Shown here in pieces: positions 34,136 through 43,156 of a DNA stretch of 64,000 bases (position 1 is the stretch's first letter; the number at the start of each line of letters is the position of its first letter). Origin of the DNA: Acetoanaerobium noterae (GTDB lineage: Bacteria > Bacillota > Clostridia > Peptostreptococcales > Filifactoraceae). The notes beneath the pieces are model-generated. The model saw only the letters and a program-made list of their open reading frames with translations. It was not told the DNA's origin and did no database searches. The stretch covers positions 1-64,000 of the forward strand of contig NZ_FUYN01000004.1 of NCBI RefSeq assembly GCF_900168025.1. Reading direction: 5' to 3'. A program made the translations under genes and the position numbers.

Positions 34136-36025
34136 CTATATTCCTAGTGCTGTACGTTTTGCTTCTATTCTTTCAAGAACCTGCTCTGATAATTTAGCTG
34201 GGTCCATTTCAACTGTAAATTTAGCTCCAACGATATCTTCAACTCTATTTGTTAATAAATCAACCATTTCAGCTGAGCCAGTTACTTGTGGATATACTCC
34301 AAGGAAAGTATCAATACCACTTGTAATAACATAGTTACCGATAGCAACAGCTTTTTCACTCATCCATTCAGGAGCAATACCTACAACTGGAAGTTTAGGA
34401 ATATCCATATTTAGATGTTTAGCTACAGCATTTACAAGTAATATAATTCTACTTATATCTACGCATGAACCCATGTGAAGAACTGGTGGTATATCAACAA
34501 GCTCGCAAACAGTTCTAAGTCCTTGTCCTGCAAGATTTCTAGCTTCTTTGTCAAGAAGACCAGCTTTTGCTGCAGCTTGAGCCGCACATCCTGTAGCAAC
34601 AACTATTACGTCATTTGCTATCATGTTTTTGATAATTTCTATATGTGAATAGTCAGGTCTAACCTTAGGATTGTTACATCCGACAATACCAACAGCTCCT
34701 CTAAGAACACCAGATACTATACAATCAGCAAGTGGCTTAACTGTACCTGTTTTATCTACGTGAGAGTTAGTAACTAAATCTAACTGTTTAATTATTGCTT
34801 CAATAGAATATCCAGCCATTGCTGTTTGCTTTGAATCTGGAATGTAAACCTTAGCTCTATCTCTATTTGCATAGTTATCTATAGCTTCTTTTACAATACC
34901 TTTTGCTGAATCAAAAGCATGATGCTCATCAAACTCAATATGAGTTGCTCCTGGAATTTTCGCTTTTGGTGATGTAGTTATAAATTTAGTATGGAAACAA
35001 TCAGCAAGAGCTGCCATAGCTGGGAAGATACATTGTACGTCAACTATAACTGCCTCAACAGCTCCAGTAAGTACAGCGTTTTCCTGTTGTAGGAAGTTTC
35101 CTGCCATTTTAACTCCATGTCTCATTGTAACTTCGTTTGCTGTACAGCATAGACCAGCTAAGTTTATTCCTTTAGCGCCTTTTTCTTTAGCATATGCAAC
35201 TAGCTCAGCATCTTCAGATGCAAGCACTATCATTTCTGATAATGATGGGTCATGGCCGTGAAGAACTATGTTTACCATATCCTCTTCTAAAACTCCAAGG
35301 TTACTTTCTGTTTGGATAGGAGTAGGTGTTCCAAAAAGGATGTCAGTAAGCTCAGTTCCTATCATAGAACCTCCCCAACCATCAGACATTCCAGTTCTAA
35401 GTCCCATTCTTACTAGTGATTCTGCTTCTGCAGTACATCCGATATGAGTAGAGTGCATTATTGTTGCAATCTCTCTATCGATAGCTCTTGGAGCCACATT
35501 TTCTTTTTTCCATACTTCTTGTCTTTGTTCAACAGCTCTGTCTAAAAATCTTAATGTTCCAAATGGCTTACCAAATTCCATAAGAGCTACTTCTGCAACT
35601 TCATGAGCTACATCATATAAATCTTTTCCTTCTGTTGATACTCCCCACTCGCCAGCAAGTCTATAAAGCTTATCTTTATCTTTTACTTTATAGCTTCCAT
35701 TTTCGCTTGACATATGTAAAACGTGTGCAATATCTCTTGCATGGTCAGAGTGAGCAGCAGCTCCAGCAGCAACCATACGAGCAAAGTTTCTTGCTGCTAT
35801 AGTATCAGCAGTTGCTCCACAGATTCCTCTTGGTGCTTTTGGTGTAATTCTACATGGTCCCATAGAACAAATACGGCAGCATACCCCTTCTTCGCCGAAT
35901 TTACATGAAACTTTTTGTGCTTCTTTTCTGTCTTGCCAAGTTTCTGCTCCTGCCTCAACAGCTTTTTGTTTTAGCAGCGAATTAATCTCTTCCATTTGCT
36001 CAATGGATAAAATTGTTTTTTCCAT
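34136..36025 (-). CDS. cooS: Anaerobic nickel carbon-monoxide dehydrogenase
   Basis: 629 residues. Cys41 and Cys49 fit the D-cluster, and Cys50, Cys53, Cys58 and Cys69 the B-cluster (CCRICSMGPC). C-cluster ligands lie later, in HIEFDEHHAF and the GCNNPKVRPD, VATGCAAQAAAKAG and HMGSCVDISR blocks. It interconverts CO and CO2 and feeds CO to AcsB. First gene of the operon; the ATG at 36025 is preferred because GGAGG lies 7 bases upstream of it and only one base from the alternative ATG. Confidence 0.97.
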   Translation of the reverse strand: MEKTILSIEQMEEINSLLKQKAVEAGAETWQDRKEAQKVSCKFGEEGVCCRICSMGPCRITPKAPRGICGATADTIAARNFARMVAAGAAAHSDHARDIAHVLHMSSENGSYKVKDKDKLYRLAGEWGVSTEGKDLYDVAHEVAEVALMEFGKPFGTLRFLDRAVEQRQEVWKKENVAPRAIDREIATIMHSTHIGCTAEAESLVRMGLRTGMSDGWGGSMIGTELTDILFGTPTPIQTESNLGVLEEDMVNIVLHGHDPSLSEMIVLASEDAELVAYAKEKGAKGINLAGLCCTANEVTMRHGVKMAGNFLQQENAVLTGAVEAVIVDVQCIFPAMAALADCFHTKFITTSPKAKIPGATHIEFDEHHAFDSAKGIVKEAIDNYANRDRAKVYIPDSKQTAMAGYSIEAIIKQLDLVTNSHVDKTGTVKPLADCIVSGVLRGAVGIVGCNNPKVRPDYSHIEIIKNMIANDVIVVATGCAAQAAAKAGLLDKEARNLAGQGLRTVCELVDIPPVLHMGSCVDISRIILLVNAVAKHLNMDIPKLPVVGIAPEWMSEKAVAIGNYVITSGIDTFLGVYPQVTGSAEMVDLLTNRVEDIVGAKFTVEMDPAKLSEQVLERIEAKRTALGI

Positions 36026-36084
36026 AGCCATTCCTCCATTTTCCCCACTTGTTAATTTTTAAACAAATTTGCTAAAAAAATAAT

Positions 36085-36102
36085 TTTGCATAAATATGCA
36101 AA
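36085..36102. promoter_or_regulatory. 18-bp inverted repeat in the cooS leader, possible operator
   Basis: TTTGCATAAATATGCAAA is a perfect inverted repeat with 8-base arms around AA. It lies 60 bases before the cooS start and about 25 bases downstream of a minus-strand TATAAT at 36127-36132, a fitting place for a repressor. No regulator can be named from the sequence. Confidence 0.5.
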
Positions 36103-36231
36103 GTTGATAGGTTTTTCTTAATTCCAATTATAACATAAAGATAATGAATATAGTAACATAATATTAAATTAATTCTAAAAAAAATATTAGATTTTTTTAT
36201 GCATGTAAATTCAATATTTATTTAGAGAAAT

Positions 36232-36269
36232 AAAAAAACACCATAATATATTAATATATCATGGTGTTT
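36232..36269 (-). terminator. Terminator of the ptb-vor operon
   Basis: AACACCAT pairs with ATGGTGTT, and the AT-rich inner part (ATATATTAATATAT) extends the stem. On the minus strand a run of seven T follows (36232-36238). It lies about 95 bases after the last vor gene and upstream of cooS, separating the two operons. Confidence 0.85.
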
Positions 36270-36363
36270 ATGTTGCTATTGTCAGAAAATTCACTGTAAT
36301 ATAGCTGTTTTTTGTTAAAAATTAATTCTGCTAATATATTATTTAACAAACAATTTTTATGAT

Positions 36364-36897
36364 TTATTTTACAAACTCAATACCCTTATTTATTGCATTT
36401 AGATTTGAATCAAAAGTTTCTGGTCTTTTACTAGTAAGTTTTTTTATAGCTTTTTCAATTTTAGGCAAATCTACAAGATTTAGACTCGGAATTAAGGCTC
36501 CAAGGCATACCATGTTTGCTATACTTGAATTTCCAAGCTCATTTGCAATTTCTGTAGCTGGAATTTCTACAATCTTTATATCAGTTCTAGGATTCTCAAT
36601 TTTCGCAAGCGATGAGTTAACTATAAGAACTCCACCTGGCTTTATTCTAGATGAAAACTTTTCATAAGCAGGCTTATTGAGAACTATAGCACCGTCTGCT
36701 TTATCAATTACGGGCGAATGTATTTCCTCATCAGATAAAATAACAGAGCAGTTTGCTGTTCCGCCTCTCATCTCAGGACCATAAGAAGGAATCCAGCAAA
36801 GCTCAAGATCTGATCCCATTCCAGCATAAGCAAGAAGTTTTCCTAAGAACATTACTCCTTGTCCGCCAAATCCAGCAAGTATCACTTTATCCATCAT
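36364..36897 (-). CDS. 2-oxoacid:ferredoxin oxidoreductase gamma subunit
   Basis: 177 residues. VILAGFGGQGVMFLGKLLA and SYGPEMRGGTANCSVILSD are the gamma-domain signatures of the pyruvate/2-oxoacid ferredoxin oxidoreductase superfamily. It overlaps the beta-subunit gene by four bases. With the three upstream genes it makes the usual delta-alpha-beta-gamma set of a Vor/Kor-type enzyme. Confidence 0.93.
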   Translation of the reverse strand: MMDKVILAGFGGQGVMFLGKLLAYAGMGSDLELCWIPSYGPEMRGGTANCSVILSDEEIHSPVIDKADGAIVLNKPAYEKFSSRIKPGGVLIVNSSLAKIENPRTDIKIVEIPATEIANELGNSSIANMVCLGALIPSLNLVDLPKIEKAIKKLTSKRPETFDSNLNAINKGIEFVK

Positions 36898-37649
36898 AAG
36901 CTTTTTACCTCCTCAGTTACCTTTAATTCTCCAAGCTCATAAATAGGCATCATATTGTCTCTTAGCCACTGCATACTCTGCGCTGGAGAAAGTCCCCAGT
37001 TTGTAGGGCAAGTTGATAACACACTTACAAAAGCAAAGCCAAGACCAGCTTTTTGCACCATGAAGGCTTTTTTAATTGCTTTCTTTGCTATGTTTATGTT
37101 TTTAGGCGAATCTACAGAAACGGATGCAACATAAACAGCTCCTTCAAGATTTGCAATTATTTTAGGAAGATCTATAGGTGAACCTGTTAGAGCTTTATCT
37201 CTTCCAAATGGACTTGTAGATGTTTTCATCCCTTCTAAGGTTGTAGGAGCCATTTGTCCTCCAGTCATACCATAGATTGCATTGTTAACCATTATCGAAG
37301 TTATATTTTCTCCTCTAGCAGCCGTATGGATTGCATGCTGAGTTCCAATTGATGCTATATCTCCATCTCCTTGATATGTAAATACCATTTTATCAGGAAG
37401 AGATCTTTTTATTCCTGTACCAACTGCCTGAGCTCTACCATGAGCCGCCCCTACAAAATCACAGGTAAAGAAATTCTGACAAAAGCCTGCACATCCAACT
37501 GGTGATACTCCTATAGTTTCTTCAATTATATCGAGTTCTTCTAATGACTCAGCAATCAGTCTCATTATTATTCCGTGGGTACAGCCTGGACAAAATGAAA
37601 AAGAAACGTCTGTAAGCCCTTTTGATCTTTTAAATATCTGCTTTTCCAT
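36894..37649 (-). CDS. 2-oxoacid:ferredoxin oxidoreductase beta subunit (TPP-binding)
   Basis: 251 residues. FCPGCTHGIIMRLIAE at the start, TYQGDGDIASIGTQHAIHTA and NNAIYGMTGGQ form the thiamine-diphosphate/Mg site (GDG...N). Four-cysteine pattern around CPGC and GCAGFC fits an iron-sulfur cluster near TPP. Closest in my memory to VorA/KorB proteins. Confidence 0.93.
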   Translation of the reverse strand: MEKQIFKRSKGLTDVSFSFCPGCTHGIIMRLIAESLEELDIIEETIGVSPVGCAGFCQNFFTCDFVGAAHGRAQAVGTGIKRSLPDKMVFTYQGDGDIASIGTQHAIHTAARGENITSIMVNNAIYGMTGGQMAPTTLEGMKTSTSPFGRDKALTGSPIDLPKIIANLEGAVYVASVSVDSPKNINIAKKAIKKAFMVQKAGLGFAFVSVLSTCPTNWGLSPAQSMQWLRDNMMPIYELGELKVTEEVKSL

Positions 37650-37652
37650 AAA

Positions 37653-38723
37653 CTATACCTCCTTATCTGAGTTTAAGTTAAATTTTGATTCCACAAATTC
37701 TAAAATTTCAAATTCTGTTGGAAGCATACCACCTTGTCTTCTAAACAGATGAGTTTCTGGTTTGCATCTAACTGCAAGCTCTACATCTTCAATCATTTGC
37801 CCTGTATTAAGCTCTACAGTAACAATTCCTTTAACTTTGTCCATAAATGGTGCAAAGGCTTTCTTTGGGAATGGCCATAGAGTTATAGGTCTAATAAGTC
37901 CTAGCTTAATGCCTTTTTTTCTAGCCTCAATTACAGTACTCTTACAAATTCTGCCTGTAGTTCCGTAGCTTACTAGAAGATATTCTGCATCATCAGTTTG
38001 GAATTCTTCCCATTGTTGTTCTTGCTCTTCTATAGCTTTATATTTAGCTTCCCATCTTAAATTGTTTTCTTCACCGATTTCATTTGTAAGTGAATAGCTT
38101 GCTATGATTCTCTTTTCTCTTCCCTTTGCTCCATTTACAATCCAGCTTCTGTCATATTCTTCACTTGCAGGTTTTTCTTTTAAGATTACTGGTTCCATAG
38201 TCTGTCCTAGAAATCCATCACTTAAAATCATTACAGGGTTTCTGTATTTTTCTGCTAGATCAAATGCCATCATAGTGTAGTCGTAAAGCTCCTGAGCCTT
38301 AGAAGGTGCAAGCACTATTAATCTATAGTCTCCATGACCGCCACCTTTGGTAGCTTGGAAGTAATCTGATTGCGCTGGCCCTAGTCCACCTAGTCCTGGT
38401 CCACATCTGTTTACATTTACTACAACCATTGGAAGCTCAGCAGCAGCACTATATGAAAGTCCTTCTTGCTTTAAGCTTACCCCTGGGCTTGATGATGCAG
38501 TCATTACTCTATTTCCAGTACATGCTGCTCCATAGCACATGTTTATAGCTCCTATTTCATCTTCTGCTTGAACAATAGTTCCACCTACATCTGGAAACTT
38601 AGCTGATAAATACTCTATTACCTCGGTTGAAGGTGTAATAGGATAACCGAAAAACAACCTACATCCTGATCTTATGGCAGCTTCACCGATGATTTCATTT
38701 CCTTTCATCAATACTCTTTCCAT
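37653..38723 (-). CDS. vorB: 2-oxoacid:ferredoxin oxidoreductase alpha subunit (VorB-like)
   Basis: 356 residues. GNEIIGEAAIRSGCRLFFGY, PITPSTEVIEYL and QAEDEIGAINMCYGAACTG are typical of the subunit annotated 3-methyl-2-oxobutanoate dehydrogenase VorB. Together with ptb upstream, branched-chain 2-oxoacids from valine, leucine or isoleucine are the likely substrates, with 2-oxoglutarate an alternative. Confidence 0.9.
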   Translation of the reverse strand: MERVLMKGNEIIGEAAIRSGCRLFFGYPITPSTEVIEYLSAKFPDVGGTIVQAEDEIGAINMCYGAACTGNRVMTASSSPGVSLKQEGLSYSAAAELPMVVVNVNRCGPGLGGLGPAQSDYFQATKGGGHGDYRLIVLAPSKAQELYDYTMMAFDLAEKYRNPVMILSDGFLGQTMEPVILKEKPASEEYDRSWIVNGAKGREKRIIASYSLTNEIGEENNLRWEAKYKAIEEQEQQWEEFQTDDAEYLLVSYGTTGRICKSTVIEARKKGIKLGLIRPITLWPFPKKAFAPFMDKVKGIVTVELNTGQMIEDVELAVRCKPETHLFRRQGGMLPTEFEILEFVESKFNLNSDKEV

Positions 38724-38743
38724 ATTTTATCTCTCCTTTGGCT

Positions 38744-38947
38744 CTATTTGTAAACTTCTATAGCTACATCAGGGCAAATAGTTGCGCAAAGCCCGCAACC
38801 TATACATTCATCCTGGTTAATACATACTGCAGTAAAATAACCTTTGTCATTTGCTGTGTCACCTATAGCTATTATCTTTTTAGGACATACTTCTATACAT
38901 AGTCCGCAGCTCTTACAAAATTTCTCAATTACATTAATTCTTGGCAA
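38744..38947 (-). CDS. 2 x [4Fe-4S] ferredoxin-like delta subunit
   Basis: 67 residues from a TTG at 38947, which has AAAGGAGAG about 8 bases upstream; a longer in-frame start would overlap ptb by 20 bases. Two CX2CX2CX3CP motifs (CKSCGLCIEVCP and CIGCGLCATICP) hold the clusters that pass electrons from the TPP site to ferredoxin. It joins ptb to the catalytic subunits in one operon. Confidence 0.9.
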   Translation of the reverse strand: MPRINVIEKFCKSCGLCIEVCPKKIIAIGDTANDKGYFTAVCINQDECIGCGLCATICPDVAIEVYK

Positions 38948-38963
38948 GGGAATCTCTCCTTTT

Positions 38964-39875
38964 CTATTTACATTTGCTTGCAATATGTGAACCTAAAGCT
39001 ATTGAATACAATTTAGTTTCATAATCGTCAGCTCTAGAAACTAGCACTATAGGTACTTTTGCTCCCATAATAATTCCAGCTGAGGTTGCTCCGGCTAAAT
39101 AAGTAAGTGATTTTCCAAGAGCATTTCCCACTTCGATAAATGGTACTGCTATTATATCTACATCACCAGAAATTTCACTTTTAAAATTCTTCACTTTTGC
39201 AGCTTCACTTGAAAGTGCTAAATCCACTGCAAGAGGTCCTTCTACAATTATTCCATCTCCAAATTCATTATTATTACACATATCTTGAAGTTCTCTGGCA
39301 TCCATTGTTGCTGGCATTTTTTCGTTAGGTTTTTCTTTAGCCGCAATAACAGCCACTTTTGTAGTTTCTATACCTAGGGATTTTGCCACTTCGTGAGCAT
39401 TTTTAATTATCATGGCTTTTTCTTTTACTGAAGGAGCTATATTCATTCCTCCATCTGTAAGAATTAATAATTTATGGTATGAAGGAACATCATAAAGCAT
39501 AACGTGACTGATTAAATTTTCTGTCCTAAGACCGGTTTCTTTATTTAAAACAGCCTTTAATAAAATTGATGTATCAAGAAGACCTTTCATAAGAAAATGA
39601 GCTTTTTTTTCAACAACTAGCTCAACAGCTTTTTTTGCGCTTTCCTCTAAAGAAGTAGTTTCTATGATTTCATCATGATTTATTTTATAGTCTAGTTTTT
39701 CGCAAATTTCTATTATTGCTTTTTTATCTCCTATTAGTATAGGCTCTACTATATTATCCATAGATGCTTGTTTTAAGGCTCCAAGTACATCTTCATCCTC
39801 AGCTGCTGCTACTGCTAGTTTTAGTTTAGGGTTATTGGCAACGTTTTCCAACAATTCTGATAAGCGTTTTATCAT
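38964..39875 (-). CDS. ptb: Phosphate butyryltransferase-family phosphotransacylase
   Basis: 303 residues. VKNFKSEISGDVDIIAVPFI, LTDGGMNIAPSVKEKAMI and SAGIIMGAKVPIVLVSRADD match Ptb. It exchanges CoA for phosphate on butyryl- or branched acyl-CoA. As first gene before a 2-oxoacid:ferredoxin oxidoreductase it would use that enzyme's acyl-CoA product; the acyl-phosphate then needs a kinase (Buk) for ATP, not seen in this window. Confidence 0.9.
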   Translation of the reverse strand: MIKRLSELLENVANNPKLKLAVAAAEDEDVLGALKQASMDNIVEPILIGDKKAIIEICEKLDYKINHDEIIETTSLEESAKKAVELVVEKKAHFLMKGLLDTSILLKAVLNKETGLRTENLISHVMLYDVPSYHKLLILTDGGMNIAPSVKEKAMIIKNAHEVAKSLGIETTKVAVIAAKEKPNEKMPATMDARELQDMCNNNEFGDGIIVEGPLAVDLALSSEAAKVKNFKSEISGDVDIIAVPFIEVGNALGKSLTYLAGATSAGIIMGAKVPIVLVSRADDYETKLYSIALGSHIASKCK

Positions 39876-39923
39876 AACATGCCTCCTTGATTTAAATTCA
39901 ATATGTATTTACCTTATTTTTAA

Positions 39924-39952
39924 ATTATACAATATGTAATAATTATATACAA
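39924..39952 (-). promoter_or_regulatory. Sigma-A-type promoter of the ptb-vor operon
   Basis: TTGTAT (39947-39952) and a perfect TATAAT (39924-39929) on the minus strand are 17 bases apart, 49 bases before the ptb start. Both boxes are embedded in a direct repeat. Confidence 0.7.
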
Positions 39953-39957
39953 TATGT
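39926..39957. repeat. Direct repeat overlapping the ptb promoter
   Basis: TATACAATATGT occurs at 39926-39937 and again at 39946-39957, exactly 20 bases apart, covering the -10 and -35 boxes. A partial copy, CAATATGTA, is at 39899-39907. The two-helical-turn spacing suggests regulator binding on one face of the DNA. Confidence 0.6.
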
Positions 39958-39990
39958 TTAAGTAATGTATACAAACATTTCTGAAAATAT

Positions 39991-40041
39991 AAAAAAATCT
40001 TACTAAGTAGTACTATCCAGTATCTACTTAGTAAGATTTTT
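39991..40041 (-). terminator. Terminator of the radical SAM/TPR operon
   Basis: AAAAATCTTACTAAGTAG (39993-40010) pairs with CTACTTAGTAAGATTTTT (40024-40041) across a 13-base loop; a run of seven T follows on the minus strand. It starts 8 bases after the TPR gene stop. Confidence 0.9.
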
Positions 40042-40048
40042 ATTGTTT

Positions 40049-41164
40049 TTAAGCCTTATATATCAATTTAATGCATTCCTGAACAATATCGTCATGGGGA
40101 TCTATATTTTCAGCTAGATTAATATAGTATTTAGCTTTTTCAATATTTTCTAAATTATAATAAACCATTGAAATATTACATAATATCTCTATACTCTCAG
40201 AATCTAGTTCAAATGCATACTCAAGAAGCTCCAAGGCCTGCTCTAAATCGCCCAAAAATGCAAAACACAGAGCCATTTCATTAATAAGCTGAGGCTGAGA
40301 AGTATCAAGTTTATATGCAAATTCAAAATAATCTATTGCTGATTCATACTCTCCTTTTAATCTATTTATATAGCCTAGATAGAAATATGCTTCATATGAA
40401 GAAGTATCTTCATCAACTATTTCTTCTAAAATAGCTAGGGCCTCATCGTATTTTTCACTTTCAATGAGCTCACTAGATAGACTTATTTTTTCTGTAGTGT
40501 TAATTTTGACTAGATTATCCTTAGAGTCGTTTTCAAGAGAATCATCGAGTCCAAGTTCTATAGCTTTTTCAAAACAATTTTTTGAGGTACCTAAATCTCC
40601 ATGCTGTAATGCAAAATATGCTAAATAATAATATGGCTTAGAAAATTCCGGATATAATTTGACTAGTGCATTAAAGCAATCCTCACTTTCAAGTTTGAAA
40701 TCCACCTTTTTGCTATCTTCTAAAGCTTGCTCAGAAATTTCTTTACATAGCAGCGCATAGTTGAAGTATAAGTTCATTTCTGGTTCAAACATAGATAGAT
40801 ACCCTCTTGCAAATATCAAGCTCTCAATTAGATTGCTTTTTTCATATGCATCTCCAGCTAAGCTACTAGCTAGAGCAAGTGGATTTGAAGATAATTTTGT
40901 TATTATCGCTTTGTATTCTTTACTGTACTTAAAATAAGGGTCTATCCCTTGTATGAAAAGCATGGCACTTAATATATCTATTGTAGAAATTCCTTCTTTT
41001 TTTGAATTAGCCATGTCTATAAGTACAGATGAAAATACTGGAACCTCAATATTTTTATTAATGTTTATTCCTTCAATTTTTTTTAGAATAATATCATCTA
41101 AGGTTATAAAAACCAATTTATTTGTTTTTTCCAGTAAATATTTCTCAATTCTTGATTTGTTCAT
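40049..41164 (-). CDS. TPR-repeat protein
   Basis: 371 residues. After about 160 helical residues without clear repeats, four or more tetratricopeptide units are visible from about 175 on, for example PYYYLAYFALQHGDLGTSKN, AYFYLGYINRLKGEYESAID, LINEMALCFAFLGDLEQALE and ILCNISMVYYNLENIEKAKY. Such repeats mediate protein binding. It overlaps the radical SAM gene by 20 bases, implying coupled translation. No catalytic domain or signal peptide is seen. Confidence 0.85.
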   Translation of the reverse strand: MNKSRIEKYLLEKTNKLVFITLDDIILKKIEGININKNIEVPVFSSVLIDMANSKKEGISTIDILSAMLFIQGIDPYFKYSKEYKAIITKLSSNPLALASSLAGDAYEKSNLIESLIFARGYLSMFEPEMNLYFNYALLCKEISEQALEDSKKVDFKLESEDCFNALVKLYPEFSKPYYYLAYFALQHGDLGTSKNCFEKAIELGLDDSLENDSKDNLVKINTTEKISLSSELIESEKYDEALAILEEIVDEDTSSYEAYFYLGYINRLKGEYESAIDYFEFAYKLDTSQPQLINEMALCFAFLGDLEQALELLEYAFELDSESIEILCNISMVYYNLENIEKAKYYINLAENIDPHDDIVQECIKLIYKA

Positions 41165-42950
41165 ACAAACCTCCAGTAAACGTTACTTTATTCATAAAAT
41201 CTTTCTCTCCACTATAATTAAACGCTATTATAGCTTTATGGTTTTTCAAATTCCCTTTGGTTTTTATATAGTCGATAATATCAAATTCAAATAGCTCTAC
41301 ATGAATTTTTTTTATTATTTCCATAGGATGCGAATTAGGATAACCAAGTTCAGATTTAATATAATCATTTGAAATCCAAGCTACCGCTTCTTCTCTTGTA
41401 ATACTACTTAAATCATTTCTTAAAAACAAAGGAATAACTCTATTTCTTCCCATTCTTAAATAATCAAATCTAATTAGCTCTTTTATTTTATTTGTCTCAT
41501 CTGGGCAAATCCTACTATAAAATTCATGTAAAAGTTTATATAGATCATCTCTAGATAAGGTTTTATTTTGGTAATAATCGTTTTTATATGCAAGTAAATC
41601 AGAAAATAATTTAAATCCATTATTATTGTAGTTATTGATATAAATATATTCTATACTAAGCATAAACATCCCGCTGTTATAAAACAAGTCCACAATCTCT
41701 TCGATTTCTTTAAGAAATAAAATTTCGCTTGCTGAAATGAATTTATTTGAAATCACTTCATAAGGTGGATAATTGCGATATCTATAATCAAATAACTCTA
41801 CTTGACTCCTTATAGGACTACCCTTGAGCATTTTCAAAAATCCTAGTTGAAGTGCCTCAGGAAGTAACCCAAATACATCATTAAAGGATTTTTTAAAGCT
41901 CTCTAAATTTTCATATGGAAGTCCTGCGATTAAATCTAAATGCTGATGGATATTACCATATTTTTTTATTTGATTCACTCTTACAGACAATTTTTCAAAA
42001 TTATCAATTCTATTTACAGTTTTAATAGTTTTACTATTTGTAGACTGAACTCCAATTTCAAATTGAAATAAACCATACCGTGCTTCTTTAATCTCTTTCA
42101 TAAACTCGTCATCAAGCATATGAGCTGTAATCTCAAAATGAAAATTAATTTTGCCATTATCGATTTCCTTTAAAAATTTTATTAAAGCTAAAGTAATTTC
42201 TTTATGGGAATTAAAGGTTCTATCTACAAATTTAATCTGTTTTGCATTTAAGACTACAAGTTTTTTCAAATCCTGCTTTACACTTTCTAAAGGAAAAAAT
42301 CTGACTCCTTTTAGAGTTGACGATAAGCAATAAGAGCAATTAAATGTGCACCCTCTTGAAGTTTCAAAATAAACTATTTTATTTTCTATTTCCTCTTCAG
42401 TCACATAAAGATATGGGCTTTTTATCTGAGATAGATCAGCTATAGGAGGTGTATCCTTGTTCTCTATAAAATATATATCTTCATGTGTATTGTATCTATA
42501 ATTTGAATATGGTGGTAGTTCGTTTGATTTATAAACGACTCCATCTATTTCTATATGTTTCTTAAATTTAGAAATAGAGTCAATAAGTTTTGGAAGAACT
42601 AACTCCCCTTCTCCTTTAATTATATAATCAATATATGAATGCTTATTAATAAAGTTAAGTGAATCAAAGCTAACCTCAGGTCCTCCAAGTATTATAATTA
42701 AATCAGGATTAGCTTCCTTTAGTGTAGAGCATAGCTTAAGAGTCTGCTCAACATTCCAAATATAGCAAGAAAAACCTACAATATCGTAATTTTTTTCGTA
42801 AATATCAGCGTATATCTTATCCAAGCTTTCATTTATAGTATATTCTTTTATATATGAATCACAGGTATCTTTTACACTAGAGTATAAATACCTTATAGAT
42901 AGACATGTATGAATATATTTGGAGTTTAAGGTTGTTAATAATAATTTCAT
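41145..42950 (-). CDS. B12-binding-domain radical SAM protein (DUF4080 type)
   Basis: 601 residues. An N-terminal Rossmann-like B12-binding domain (about 1-140; YDIVGFSCYIWNVEQTLKL, LIIILGGPEVSF) precedes the radical SAM core with CTFNCSYC (CX3CX2C) around residue 200. The C-terminal third carries the DUF4080 region. The family belongs to class B radical SAM enzymes, many of them methyltransferases; substrate unknown. The paired TPR protein may present a partner. Confidence 0.88.
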   Translation of the reverse strand: MKLLLTTLNSKYIHTCLSIRYLYSSVKDTCDSYIKEYTINESLDKIYADIYEKNYDIVGFSCYIWNVEQTLKLCSTLKEANPDLIIILGGPEVSFDSLNFINKHSYIDYIIKGEGELVLPKLIDSISKFKKHIEIDGVVYKSNELPPYSNYRYNTHEDIYFIENKDTPPIADLSQIKSPYLYVTEEEIENKIVYFETSRGCTFNCSYCLSSTLKGVRFFPLESVKQDLKKLVVLNAKQIKFVDRTFNSHKEITLALIKFLKEIDNGKINFHFEITAHMLDDEFMKEIKEARYGLFQFEIGVQSTNSKTIKTVNRIDNFEKLSVRVNQIKKYGNIHQHLDLIAGLPYENLESFKKSFNDVFGLLPEALQLGFLKMLKGSPIRSQVELFDYRYRNYPPYEVISNKFISASEILFLKEIEEIVDLFYNSGMFMLSIEYIYINNYNNNGFKLFSDLLAYKNDYYQNKTLSRDDLYKLLHEFYSRICPDETNKIKELIRFDYLRMGRNRVIPLFLRNDLSSITREEAVAWISNDYIKSELGYPNSHPMEIIKKIHVELFEFDIIDYIKTKGNLKNHKAIIAFNYSGEKDFMNKVTFTGGLYEQIKN

Positions 42951-43156
42951 AATTTCTCACCATCTTCTTTTGATTTAGACTCATATTTTACCTATTTTAT
43001 TAAGTTTATTCAACTCTAAATATTATTTTAAAAATCCATTTTATGTTAATTTATTACTAATTATTGTAATTTATATAATAATCTTGTAAAATGGAATATG
43101 TGAGTTTTATTTAACTGTTAATTATATTTTTTATATATTTTGAAAGGGTGTATCTT

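Noticed and set aside
36359-36667. Plus-strand open frame opposite the oxidoreductase gamma subunit
   Set aside because: It is antisense to a gene with clear gamma-subunit signatures and has no RBS.
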